Below, in pieces: positions 1-6,944 of a stretch of 39,304 nucleotides of DNA. The first letter of the stretch is position 1, and each line of letters begins with the position of its first letter. The DNA is from Clostridiales bacterium. Its GTDB lineage: Bacteria; Bacillota; Clostridia; Oscillospirales; Oscillospiraceae. The DNA lies in NCBI GenBank assembly GCA_029268065.1, contig JAJUHC010000024.1, positions 1-39,304 of the forward strand. The letters run 5' to 3'. The notes below the pieces were generated by a model. That model ran no database searches. It was not told the origin of the DNA and was given only the letters and a program-made list of their open reading frames with translations. The translations under genes were made by a program, and so were the position numbers.

Positions 1-39
1 TTCTCGCTCTTCTATGCTAAGATGTTTGTAGTGACTCAT
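1..39 (-). CDS. IS30-family transposase, N-terminus only (cut by window edge)
   Basis: Reading the minus strand from an ATG at 39 gives MSHYKHLSIEERE before the window ends. This matches the well-known start of IS30-family transposases (HLTIEERE...), the first helix of the N-terminal helix-turn-helix that binds the element's ends. A plausible ribosome binding site (AAGGAAATG on the minus strand, about 45-53) precedes the ATG. Only 13 codons are visible, so the DDE catalytic domain and intactness cannot be judged. The call rests on the N-terminal motif alone. Confidence 0.7.
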   Translation of the reverse strand, partial: MSHYKHLSIEERE

Positions 40-140
40 TGCTTCATTTCCTTTCTGAGTTGTCCACAAACACCAGTTTAAAGGATCATGAGCTTTGAGT
101 CACTTCTTTTTTGTGTTGCACTTGTATTGTATATCCGCCA
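40..140 (-). mobile_element. 5' untranslated end and probable inverted-repeat end of the IS30-like element
   Basis: This 100-bp stretch lies between the transposase start and the hairpin repeat that begins at 146. It holds the minus-strand motif AAGTGCAACACAAAAAAGAAG (in the 103-123 area), which resembles the terminal repeat of Gram-positive IS30-type elements. The exact end and any target duplication cannot be fixed because the other end of the element is outside the window. Confidence 0.4.
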
Positions 141-145
141 CCCAT

Positions 146-286
146 TTTTTCCGGCGGCGTGTACGCCGGAAAAATACATTAACCCGCGCAAATCGTGCGC
201 GACCGGGGGTTTCGCGGCGCAAGCCGCGTATCAAGGGGGTATTGGATACCCCCTTGAAGCGTGTCGAAACACTTTTTCGACACGCT
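146..286 (+). repeat. Multi-hairpin repeat, left copy (five consecutive stem-loops)
   Basis: About 140 bp of back-to-back hairpins. Hairpin 1 is 146-174 (TTTTTCCGGCG / CGCCGGAAAAA). Hairpin 2 is 185-201 (CGCGCA / TGCGCG). Hairpin 3 is 213-228 (CGCGGC, loop GCAA, GCCGCG). Hairpin 4 is 231-257 (12-bp perfect stem, loop TGG). Hairpin 5 is 258-286 (AGCGTGTCGAAA / TTTCGACACGCT). The same series recurs inverted at 39165-39304 with compensated stem changes. It contains no credible gene. It is likely a dispersed intergenic element of this genome. Confidence 0.9.
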
Positions 287-356
287 CACGAAAGGGCCCG
301 GCACAAGCCGGGCCCTTTCGTGAGAATCAGCCCTGAGCGCTTTTCGCTCAGGGCTG
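285..356. repeat. Two further long hairpins joined to the left repeat copy
   Basis: Hairpin 6 is 285-324: a perfect 18-bp stem starting CTCACGAAAGGGCCCGGC with loop ACAA. Hairpin 7 is 328-356: CAGCCCTGAGCG / CGCTCAGGGCTG with loop CTTTT. Neither stem sequence occurs next to the right repeat copy, which has a different 20-bp hairpin in the place of hairpin 6. They lie just past the 3' end of the minus-strand transporter gene, so they could stop or protect its transcript, but no U-tract follows. Confidence 0.8.
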
Positions 357-419
357 AACAGCATCGATATAATAATCAAATAAGATTCAACAGCATATTC
401 TTCTATCGCTCTTTGTTTG

Positions 420-1835
420 TTAAGCGCTGGCGGCTTCCTCCGCAGCCTTCCTCTCGTCGATTTCCTTCTGCATCTCCTCGAGTTTGGGCTTTGTAAGCTT
501 ATAGCCGAAAAGAAGGATGAGGGCGGCGGCGACAAGGATGAGTCCCGGAATGACCATCAAGGCCGTGCTGATAGCTTCCTTCATAGCGAGAGGCGCCTGA
601 GCCGGCGTCAGCTTTGCGTTGAATCCGCCGGAAGCAAGGGCAGCCGCGATGATGAAGGTCCTTATGGTAGAGCCGGCCTTAAGCGGAATATTGGTAAGAC
701 CCATAATCCAGCCGGACGCGTTCTTTCCGGTTTTCCACTCGTTGTAAACAGCGGTGTCCGCATACATGGCGGAGGATACGGAATAGGTTACGCCGTATCC
801 GAGCTGAGCGGCGGAAATGAGTATGATGACGGGCCACATCTGGGTGTGTACCAACCTCGCTACGAAGAGGCAGGCGGCCATGAACAGGAAGCCTATGACA
901 AGAGTCATCTTTCCGCCGAGCGCTTTACCGATCTGACGGCTGAAGTACGCGCCTATGACCGAGCAGAACGCGATTATGAGAGTATACCAGGCCTGCGCGG
1001 GCATATTGTTGGCAACGTACTTGAAGTAGTAAACGACGGTACCGGCAACGACGAAGTTGAAGCACCACTTGCCGAAGTCGGCTACAAGGAGGATAAGAAG
1101 CGGGGGGTTGAGGATAAGTCCCTTTACAAGGTCCATGGGGCTGGTCTTAGCGCGCTTTGCCTTGACCTGATTCGCCATTTCCTCTGCGCCCGTGTCCTCA
1201 TAGCCTTCAAACATTTTGAAGTGCCCGTAATAGGTAATTATCATGAGGCAGGAGAGCAGGCAGGAGAGTATCGCGTAGGAATATTTTGGCGTGAACTTTG
1301 CGGTAAGGAACGCAAGGAAGGGTACACCGATGTATGACCATGCGAACTTCGAGGCGTTGTTGTATGTCGAACGGTTGGACGCCATCACGACCTTCTCGTC
1401 GGGAGTCTTCGCGACTATGTTTATCATTGTGACGTTCGCGACATAGCCGAAGTTCTGCGAGAAACGTCCCATCAGCATGAGTATGAAGTAATAAGCTGTG
1501 ACGAAAGCGGGAGAACCCGTTACAACGACATATTGGAAGAAGAACAGGAAGGGAATTATCGGCGCCATTATGATCAGCCAGGAGCGGTAACGTCCCCACT
1601 TCAACGGCTTGACCGAGTTCATGATAGCTCCGTATATCCACGCGGTGAAGGAGTCGACCAAAGCCGAGACTCCGGTGATGAAGGTGGCGCTGGCGAGTCC
1701 GACCTTTGCGACGTCAGTAAGGAAGTAGGTGCTGTAATAAACGCTTACGTTGGTCATGAGAGCAAAAGCAAAGTCGCCAATACCGTAGAAATAGCGGATT
1801 GTTTTTGTCAAACCGGTGCGTTTTGTAGTCATCAT
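420..1835 (-). CDS. GPH-family cation symporter (MelB-like MFS transporter)
   Basis: A 471-residue polytopic membrane protein, the usual length for the glycoside-pentoside-hexuronide:cation symporter family. The N-terminal YFYGIGDFAFAL stretch, the D-rich TM2 region (SALVDSFTAWIYGAIMN) and the following WGRYRSWL loop are hallmarks of that family. It would import a solute, classically a sugar, glycoside or uronide, with Na+ or H+. The start has two ATGs in a row (1835 and 1832) behind GAGGAG. It is the last gene of a minus-strand series with a URO-D-family protein and two creatinase-like proteins, so the substrate may be a methylated or amidino compound rather than a sugar. That reading is inference from context. 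Confidence 0.85.
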   Translation of the reverse strand: MMTTKRTGLTKTIRYFYGIGDFAFALMTNVSVYYSTYFLTDVAKVGLASATFITGVSALVDSFTAWIYGAIMNSVKPLKWGRYRSWLIIMAPIIPFLFFFQYVVVTGSPAFVTAYYFILMLMGRFSQNFGYVANVTMINIVAKTPDEKVVMASNRSTYNNASKFAWSYIGVPFLAFLTAKFTPKYSYAILSCLLSCLMIITYYGHFKMFEGYEDTGAEEMANQVKAKRAKTSPMDLVKGLILNPPLLILLVADFGKWCFNFVVAGTVVYYFKYVANNMPAQAWYTLIIAFCSVIGAYFSRQIGKALGGKMTLVIGFLFMAACLFVARLVHTQMWPVIILISAAQLGYGVTYSVSSAMYADTAVYNEWKTGKNASGWIMGLTNIPLKAGSTIRTFIIAAALASGGFNAKLTPAQAPLAMKEAISTALMVIPGLILVAAALILLFGYKLTKPKLEEMQKEIDERKAAEEAASA

Positions 1836-1911
1836 TGATCTCCTCTCAGTTATTATGTTTTTCTGCCTGAAAACGATAGGGAAATGCCTGTTGAATCATG
1901 AGGTAATCCTG

Positions 1912-2940
1912 TTACGATCTTGAGGACGGGGGAAACGCCATCGAGCGGTCCGATGAATCGGCCGGGCGCGCACAGGTGTAGTAGCTTGAGCTTATCCTGT
2001 TGAGCTCGTCGACAACAATCGAGTTGCGGGAGGCGGTTTTGAGTCCGGCCGCCACTATGAAGCTGCCTCCGGGAGCCAGCTCGTCGCAGGTCTTCCTGAT
2101 CGAGGCCCGTATCTCATCCTCGGTGGTGCTCGGCTTATCCATGTACTGGGTGTCAAAGCCCCCCACGAAGCACATCTTGTGTCCGACTTCCTTCTTGAGC
2201 TCCGCGGGCTTGTTTGAAACATGCATGGTATTCGACGCGGAGCAGCCCATGTCGGCAATCTCTCCGACCAGCGGCGCAAAGTACCCGCAGCAGTGGTGCT
2301 CATATATGACGCCCTTCGAGGTTACCGCGTCAATCACCCTCTGAAGATGAGGCTTGATAAGCTCGCGCCATGTTTCGGGAGACATGAACAGACCCGCTCC
2401 CGAGCCATAGTCGTCATGCATCACCAAAACGTCGGGCTTATAGTACCTGATGAGATAGTCATGCAGGCGGATCTTATGGTCGGCGACCGCGCCGAAGAAA
2501 TCGTAGCAGGCCTCCGGCTCTTCGAGCAGCGCCATAAGCGCGTCTCTGAAATCCATCACGCAGAACATTCTCTCCCACAGACCAAAGCCGACGATAACGC
2601 GGGACAAGCGCCTGTCCCTGTCCCATTTGGCCGTGTCCCTCGCGGCGTACCCCTCCCAGTCCATCTTGCTGAAGTCCGGAAACTTCATTCTCTCCTTCCA
2701 CTCCGTGATATCGGGAACGAGGTGCACTCCGGGAGTCGGATTCGGGGCGCCGATGTTCGGCTCAAAGGTCCAGCTCTGACCGAACCAGTCCAGAGCCGTT
2801 CCGGGAACGCAGGTGTTCTCGCAGATGAAATCCATTCCCTTCGGGGCGCATGTGTCCATGTCCGATGCGAGAGGAAGATATTCGGGTTCCTTATGCCGGT
2901 ATGCAAGCAGGGTGTTCTCTTTGTAGCTGAGCGACGCCAT
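1912..2940 (-). CDS. URO-D-family protein (MtaA/CmuA-like methyltransferase)
   Basis: A 342-residue protein of the uroporphyrinogen decarboxylase superfamily. It is closer to the corrinoid:CoM/tetrahydrofolate methyltransferase-like branch than to HemE, judging by MHDDYGSGAGLFMSPETWRELIKPHL (residues about 174-199) and a His-His-Cys-Cys segment at 215-218. His-x-Cys at this place holds zinc in MtaA/MtbA-type enzymes. The ATG follows AAGGAGG. In anaerobes such proteins move methyl groups from methylated amines, methoxylated compounds or betaines through a corrinoid protein, but no corrinoid protein is in the window. The last 20 or so residues are rich in Ser/Arg/Pro and look like an added tail. 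The substrate is unknown. Confidence 0.75.
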   Translation of the reverse strand: MASLSYKENTLLAYRHKEPEYLPLASDMDTCAPKGMDFICENTCVPGTALDWFGQSWTFEPNIGAPNPTPGVHLVPDITEWKERMKFPDFSKMDWEGYAARDTAKWDRDRRLSRVIVGFGLWERMFCVMDFRDALMALLEEPEACYDFFGAVADHKIRLHDYLIRYYKPDVLVMHDDYGSGAGLFMSPETWRELIKPHLQRVIDAVTSKGVIYEHHCCGYFAPLVGEIADMGCSASNTMHVSNKPAELKKEVGHKMCFVGGFDTQYMDKPSTTEDEIRASIRKTCDELAPGGSFIVAAGLKTASRNSIVVDELNRISSSYYTCARPADSSDRSMAFPPSSRS

Positions 2941-3046
2941 AAAATTATCCTCCTTTTTGGAAAAAGCCTTTGAAAATCCTTGGGCATCATGTGCGCTTCA
3001 GAGCCAATTCTGTAAGTACAAAAAGCCTCTTTCCGGTATTGCACAC

Positions 3047-3107
3047 ACAAAGACCTCTTTTGACAAAGACCGCTGTCGCAAGCACCCCCCTTCGTTACTC
3101 GGGTAAC
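3047..3107. promoter_or_regulatory. Repeats in the upstream region of the URO-D gene
   Basis: The 207-bp gap upstream of the URO-D start contains two direct copies of ACAAAGACC (3047-3055 and 3063-3071, 16-bp period). It also contains a palindrome GTTAC-TCGG-GTAAC (3094-3107). These may be operator elements for the minus-strand gene starting at 2940. No convincing -10/-35 pair could be fixed. Confidence 0.3.
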
Positions 3108-3147
3108 ATATATAAGGACGAAAATCAATGAACACGCGCCGCGCCGG

Positions 3148-4281
3148 CTATACTACCGCCAGCTCGTCGCCTGTTTTCATCAATCTTTCGCAGCCCTTCT
3201 CGGTGATAAGATAGGTTTCGCCCCAGAAAATGCTGTTTGAGAAGCCCGGAGCCGTGATGGTCGGGTGGATTATAACCGCCATACCCGGCAGGAGTATCCT
3301 TTCGTTTGTGATTTCAAGCCGTTCCTCGTTCAGGTCGCAGCCGCAGATGTGCCCGCAGTTCGCCCCAGAAACATAGCCCCTGCTCTCCGCAAACTTCTTT
3401 ATCCTCTTGGGTATTGCGCTTATGGGACTGCCGGGCCTGAGCTCGGGAAGAACATCCTTTATCGCCCCCGTCACGATGCCGTGCATCTCGGAAAGCTCGG
3501 GGTTCTGCTCCCCGATGCTTACGGTACGGACAAGCTGCGTCCAGTAGCCGTTGCAGCGCGGGGTTATCTCCATAGCCACACTGTCTCCCTTTTCGATGAC
3601 CTTATCGAACATTGTGGCGGCGTGAATGAAGGGAAGCCTGTTTTCGCGTATTCCGTACCTGCCCGAGGAAATAAGCGTGAAGTTGTACTCGCCGCCGCTG
3701 TTAAGCGTGGCGTATTCCAGCTCGGCGACGGCCTCCTGCTCGGTCATGCCGGGCTTTATTGTGGCTAGAACCGCTTTGTAGCCGATGTCCGCAAGCTCCG
3801 CGCATTTTCTGAAGGTCGCGACCTCCTCCTCGCTGTGCGTCTGCCTGATTTCAAAAATCGGTTCAGCCACGTCCACCCACTCTATCTGCGGGAAGGCCTT
3901 CTGAAGGGGCAGCAGCCACGAGGTGGGAAGAATGTCGAGTATGGTGCCGACCCTGCCCGAGGTCGCGCCTACCTCGTTTAAGACGTCTATTATGCCCTTA
4001 ATGGGATCCGGCGCGATCCGGCAGTTCCTTACAAATGACTTGTTTATGAATTCCAGCTGGGATATAATGGTGCTCGCGAGAGAAACCGGCTCTTTGCCGG
4101 GCGCGAATATGGCAATCTGGATATAATAAAAGGTCCTGTTGTCCACAAGGTAGCGGAACGCCCCGTAGGAATTTGTTCCGACGGCTCCGTTGCCCAGTAT
4201 AACAAGGGCGGAAAGCCCCTCTTTCTTCATCATTTCATCAGCGGCTTTAAACCGCCTGGCTCTTTCGGCCTCACTGAACAT
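3148..4281 (-). CDS. Creatinase-like M24-fold protein (paralogue 1)
   Basis: A 377-residue protein with the two-domain creatinase/Xaa-Pro peptidase layout: an N-terminal creatinase-type domain (about 1-145) and a C-terminal pita-bread domain. The usual metal ligands are changed. The first Asp is Glu238 (VAMEITP), the second Asp is Gln249 (GYWTQLVRT), the first Glu is His339 (AVIIHPTI) and the final ED pair is GE (FWGETYLIT). His311 is kept. Creatinase, a non-metal amidinohydrolase of this fold, also lacks the Asp ligands and has a similar GYYTALERT stretch. This is therefore probably not a metallopeptidase. The ATG follows AAAGGAG. It lies 19 bp after its paralogue, so they form one operon. 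Confidence 0.8.
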   Translation of the reverse strand: MFSEAERARRFKAADEMMKKEGLSALVILGNGAVGTNSYGAFRYLVDNRTFYYIQIAIFAPGKEPVSLASTIISQLEFINKSFVRNCRIAPDPIKGIIDVLNEVGATSGRVGTILDILPTSWLLPLQKAFPQIEWVDVAEPIFEIRQTHSEEEVATFRKCAELADIGYKAVLATIKPGMTEQEAVAELEYATLNSGGEYNFTLISSGRYGIRENRLPFIHAATMFDKVIEKGDSVAMEITPRCNGYWTQLVRTVSIGEQNPELSEMHGIVTGAIKDVLPELRPGSPISAIPKRIKKFAESRGYVSGANCGHICGCDLNEERLEITNERILLPGMAVIIHPTITAPGFSNSIFWGETYLITEKGCERLMKTGDELAVV

Positions 4282-4300
4282 TTTCGGTCGCTCCTTTCAA

Positions 4301-5434
4301 TTAAACTATCAGCAGCTCCTTGCTGGTGTGCATAAGGCACTCTCCGCCTTCCGGCGTGACAAGATATGTCTCGCCCCAGAAAATACTGGTTTCAAGGCCG
4401 GGCGCAAGGATGGTGGGATGAATTATGACCGCCATTCCGTCAGTCAGAATGACGTCGCTGCCCGGATCGACCCTGCCTTCGTTAAGATCCACGGCACAGA
4501 CGTGCCCGCAGGGCAGAGCCGGAATGTATCCTGCCTTTTTTATGTAATCCCACATAAAGCTGATTACGTCCTTAAGGGGAATGCCGGGCTTCAAGAGCTT
4601 AACCGTCTCCTCAATCGTTTTGCAGATTAGCCCGTGCAGAAATTTCGCGTCTTCGTTTGGTTCTCCGACGCAGACGGTGCGAACGATCTGCGTCCAGTAG
4701 CCCTGGTATCTCGGAGTAATCTCAAAGGCGACGTTGTCGCCCTTCTGTATTATCCTTGTCGGAGCGCTTGAGAACTGAAGGCAGCCCAGCTTGTTGTCCT
4801 TGAAGGAGAAGCGCCCGGAGCCGACCAGCGTAAAGGTCTCCTCGGCGCCGTATTTCTTCATGGTGTAATCCAGAACGGCCCAGAGCTCGTGCTCCGCCAT
4901 GCCGGGCTTCGTGGCCTCGCAAACCGCCTTGTAGCCGAGGTCCGCGATTTCGGAGCACTTACGGTAGAGAGCTACCTCCTCCTTGCTCCTCGTGGCCCTT
5001 ATGATGAAAATCTTTTCGGTCACGTCCACAAGCTCCAGCTCAGGGAACTCCTTTTTGAGCTTCAAATACCATCCCGAAGGCAGCATCTCCAGGGAAACGC
5101 CGAGCTTCCCGCTCGTTATCCCCTTCTCGCGCAGAATGGAAACCGCCGCCTCTATGAGGTTGTCTCCCACGACTCTGACGTCCGTGTAGCCTCTTTCGCT
5201 GAGCGCCTGCGAGTGCGTAGGCGAGCCAACGCATACCGTGGGCTCTTCCCCGGGGGCCTTAATAAAGAACTGCATGTGGTAATAAATCCTATTGTCCACA
5301 AAATAACGATAGCAGCCGTAAGCCCTCACGCCGACAACGCCGTTGCCCACAATGAACAGGCCCCTGAGGCCCTCTTCCCTGACCATTTTGTCAGCAGCTT
5401 CAAAACGCCTGGTTTTCTCAGCTATACTGAACAC
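4301..5434 (-). CDS. Creatinase-like M24-fold protein (paralogue 2)
   Basis: A 377-residue paralogue of the next gene downstream, the same length and collinear throughout, so the pair came from tandem duplication. It shares the altered ligand set (Glu238, Gln249, His about 311, His339, GE near the C-terminus). That both copies carry it argues for a selected chemistry rather than decay. Translation starts at GTG 5434 behind AAAGGAG. Two non-identical copies may form a heterodimer, since M24 proteins of this type dimerise. It is the first gene of the minus-strand run and is divergent from a TetR gene that may control it. Creatinase-like amidine hydrolysis is a hypothesis; the substrate is not shown. 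Confidence 0.8.
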   Translation of the reverse strand: MFSIAEKTRRFEAADKMVREEGLRGLFIVGNGVVGVRAYGCYRYFVDNRIYYHMQFFIKAPGEEPTVCVGSPTHSQALSERGYTDVRVVGDNLIEAAVSILREKGITSGKLGVSLEMLPSGWYLKLKKEFPELELVDVTEKIFIIRATRSKEEVALYRKCSEIADLGYKAVCEATKPGMAEHELWAVLDYTMKKYGAEETFTLVGSGRFSFKDNKLGCLQFSSAPTRIIQKGDNVAFEITPRYQGYWTQIVRTVCVGEPNEDAKFLHGLICKTIEETVKLLKPGIPLKDVISFMWDYIKKAGYIPALPCGHVCAVDLNEGRVDPGSDVILTDGMAVIIHPTILAPGLETSIFWGETYLVTPEGGECLMHTSKELLIV

Positions 5435-5511
5435 AAGACCACTCCTTTAATTATAAAAATAACAGTTTTTATCGAAATTTACAATAACATTTTACAAAGA
5501 AAAATAAATAT

Positions 5512-5517
5512 ATTATA
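5512..5517 (-). promoter_or_regulatory. Probable -10 element for the creatinase-like operon
   Basis: On the minus strand this reads TATAAT, a perfect consensus, about 80 nt before the GTG at 5434. The -35 is weak (T-rich around 5535-5540), which would fit a regulated promoter. The palindrome at 5565-5579 lies just upstream. Confidence 0.45.
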
Positions 5518-5564
5518 ATGGCAGTCGGCAATGCGGGAAAAAGCAGAAAATCAGACCGCGAGAA

Positions 5565-5579
5565 TAGACCGATGGTCTA
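5565..5579. promoter_or_regulatory. Probable TetR operator
   Basis: Perfect 6-bp inverted repeat with 3-bp spacer, TAGACC-GAT-GGTCTA. It lies in the 289-bp divergent gap between the creatinase-like operon and the tetR-type gene. Size and symmetry fit a TetR-family dimer site. It lies about 50 bp upstream of the minus-strand -10. Confidence 0.6.
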
Positions 5580-5659
5580 ATTGAATTCTAAACTATAACT
5601 CGAGATATGTCTATTGGTAGCATCGACTATTATTTTGTTTGGAAATGTGCAATATAAAT

Positions 5660-5687
5660 AAAATATTAATAAAAAAATTAATATTTT
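5660..5687. repeat. A/T-only inverted repeat before the TetR gene
   Basis: AAAATATTAAT and ATTAATATTTT form a perfect 11-bp inverted repeat around a 6-bp A-run. It lies 36 bp upstream of the tetR-type ATG, in its leader or promoter. It may be a second regulator site or simply AT-rich promoter DNA. Confidence 0.4.
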
Positions 5688-5723
5688 GAAATAAAAAATA
5701 GTTAATTTACGAGGGGGATATAC

Positions 5724-6308
5724 ATGACAATACCGGAGAGAAAAGAGCGGAGGCGAAAGGAGATCGCCCTGGCAGTCAGAGAGTTTATGAAGAATTCAGA
5801 CTTTGACAGCATCACTGTTGACGATATCTGCAACGCCACGGGCATAGCAAAAGGCACATTTTACCATTATTTTGAGGGCAAGGACAGCCTGCTCGACCAG
5901 ATTCTGTACCCCATAGACGATTACTTTGCCAGCCTCGAGGAGGAAATTTACAAGTGCGACAGCTTCTTGGATTCCATGTGCCAGTTTGCTGAGTACTACG
6001 CGACGTATATCGCGGAAAGCGGTCTCAAAATGTGCAGGACCGTTGTACTCGCAATGCTGAGTCCCAATAACAAAAACTATATTTCTGAATCAAGAGGAAT
6101 AATAAACATCCTTAACAAGCTGATCGAATACTGGCAGGAAAAGGGCGAGGCCACAAGGGCGCTTTCCTCAAAGAGGATAACCCATATGTACCTTGTGGTG
6201 CTTCGGGGCTATATGCTCAGCTGGTACAGCTCGGGCGGAAGCTACGACCTTGAGGCCGAGCTGACGGAGCATGTGCGCTACCTTTCCTCAAGCCTGCAAA
6301 GCAAGTGA
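5724..6308 (+). CDS. TetR-family transcriptional regulator
   Basis: A 194-residue protein with the TetR N-terminal helix-turn-helix. The segment TVDDICNATGIAKGTFYHYF (residues about 35-54) is a textbook TetR recognition region ending in the FYHYF motif. The C-terminal two-thirds is the helical ligand-binding and dimer domain and gives no clue to the ligand. The ATG follows GAGGGGGA. It is divergent from the creatinase-like/URO-D/GPH run and the gap holds a TetR-sized palindrome (5565-5579). Autoregulation plus control of that run is the simplest reading. It is followed by its own terminator. Confidence 0.88.
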   Translation: MTIPERKERRRKEIALAVREFMKNSDFDSITVDDICNATGIAKGTFYHYFEGKDSLLDQILYPIDDYFASLEEEIYKCDSFLDSMCQFAEYYATYIAESGLKMCRTVVLAMLSPNNKNYISESRGIINILNKLIEYWQEKGEATRALSSKRITHMYLVVLRGYMLSWYSSGGSYDLEAELTEHVRYLSSSLQSK

Positions 6309-6323
6309 CTGTTTATAAAAGCG

Positions 6324-6362
6324 ATAACCCTGAGATTGCAAAAATGATCTCAGGGTTATTTT
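6324..6362 (+). terminator. Intrinsic terminator of the TetR gene
   Basis: A 13-bp perfect stem (ATAACCCTGAGAT, 6324-6336, with ATCTCAGGGTTAT, 6347-6359) runs into TTTT. It lies 15 bp after the TetR stop codon. Confidence 0.8.
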
Positions 6363-6395
6363 GCTTGCAAATCTATGAAACTTTGTGCCCAGCTA

Positions 6396-6449
6396 TTGAC
6401 AAACGGCTCAATTTGTATTATTGTATTAATTGCTCAATACAATAATACA
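6396..6449. promoter_or_regulatory. 14-bp inverted repeat with promoter-like TTGACA
   Basis: TGTATTATTGTATT (6414-6427) and AATACAATAATACA (6436-6449) form a perfect inverted repeat just past the minus-strand thioesterase stop. A plus-strand TTGACA (6396-6401) lies 17 bp before TATTGT (6419-6424), so a promoter pointing into the 3' end of the thioesterase gene is possible. With no U-tract it is a poor terminator. The role is undecided. Confidence 0.35.
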
Positions 6450-6452
6450 GCA

Positions 6453-6938
6453 TCAGGCTTCTTTAAACTTGGGAGGCAGGATAATTCCCAGCGCCCCCGC
6501 GGAAGTCTTTACGGATTGCAGTCCCTGCGTAACGAGCTGCTTTGAGGAGCCGTGGGCGAGCAGTCTGCCGCTTAAGTCGGTTACCGAGGCCTCGGAAAGG
6601 CAGACGGTCCTTCCGGCCTTGATCCTCCTGCCCTCCACGAGGGCTCTGCCCTGCCTGATCGCGGCAAGGTAGTCCACCTTGAGGTCAAGCGTTATCAGCC
6701 CGGCATCCTCGGCGAGGTCACAGTAAACCGACCAGAACGCGGCGCAGTCGATAAGCGTCGCGTAGACTCCCCCGTGCACGCCGCCGAAGGGGTTTTGATG
6801 CTTAGGCTCGAGGTCCATCTCAACACGGCTGTACCCCGGCCCTATATCGACGACCTTCAGCCCGAGAAGCCCAAAATAGTTGCAGCGTCCCAAAAAATCC
6901 AGAACGGCCCTCATGTGTTCAGGGTTCGGCTCTCTCAT
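6453..6938 (-). CDS. PaaI-type hotdog-fold thioesterase
   Basis: A 161-residue single hotdog domain. The segment NPFGGVHGGVYATLIDCAAF (residues about 49-68) is the helix-capping HGG...D signature of PaaI/YdiI acyl-CoA thioesterases, and the length fits. It would hydrolyse an acyl- or aryl-CoA in the cytoplasm; the acyl group cannot be read from sequence. It starts 6 bp after the stop of the LUD gene on the same strand, with only a weak ribosome binding site, so translation is probably coupled. The last 15 or so residues extend beyond the usual domain end. Confidence 0.82.
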   Translation of the reverse strand: MREPNPEHMRAVLDFLGRCNYFGLLGLKVVDIGPGYSRVEMDLEPKHQNPFGGVHGGVYATLIDCAAFWSVYCDLAEDAGLITLDLKVDYLAAIRQGRALVEGRRIKAGRTVCLSEASVTDLSGRLLAHGSSKQLVTQGLQSVKTSAGALGIILPPKFKEA

Positions 6939-6944
6939 AAATCA

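Noticed and set aside
146-356. CRISPR array at the left edge
   Set aside because: The hairpins differ from one another and there are no regular direct repeats or spacers, nor any cas gene in the window.
88-535. Several overlapping open frames of 80-130 codons in the hairpin repeat
   Set aside because: They arise from palindromic GC-rich DNA, lack ribosome binding sites and similarity to known proteins, and are interrupted by stems that covary as structure.
417-1337. 306-codon plus-strand frame opposite the GPH transporter
   Set aside because: Antisense shadow of a clear membrane protein; composition is charged and motif-free.
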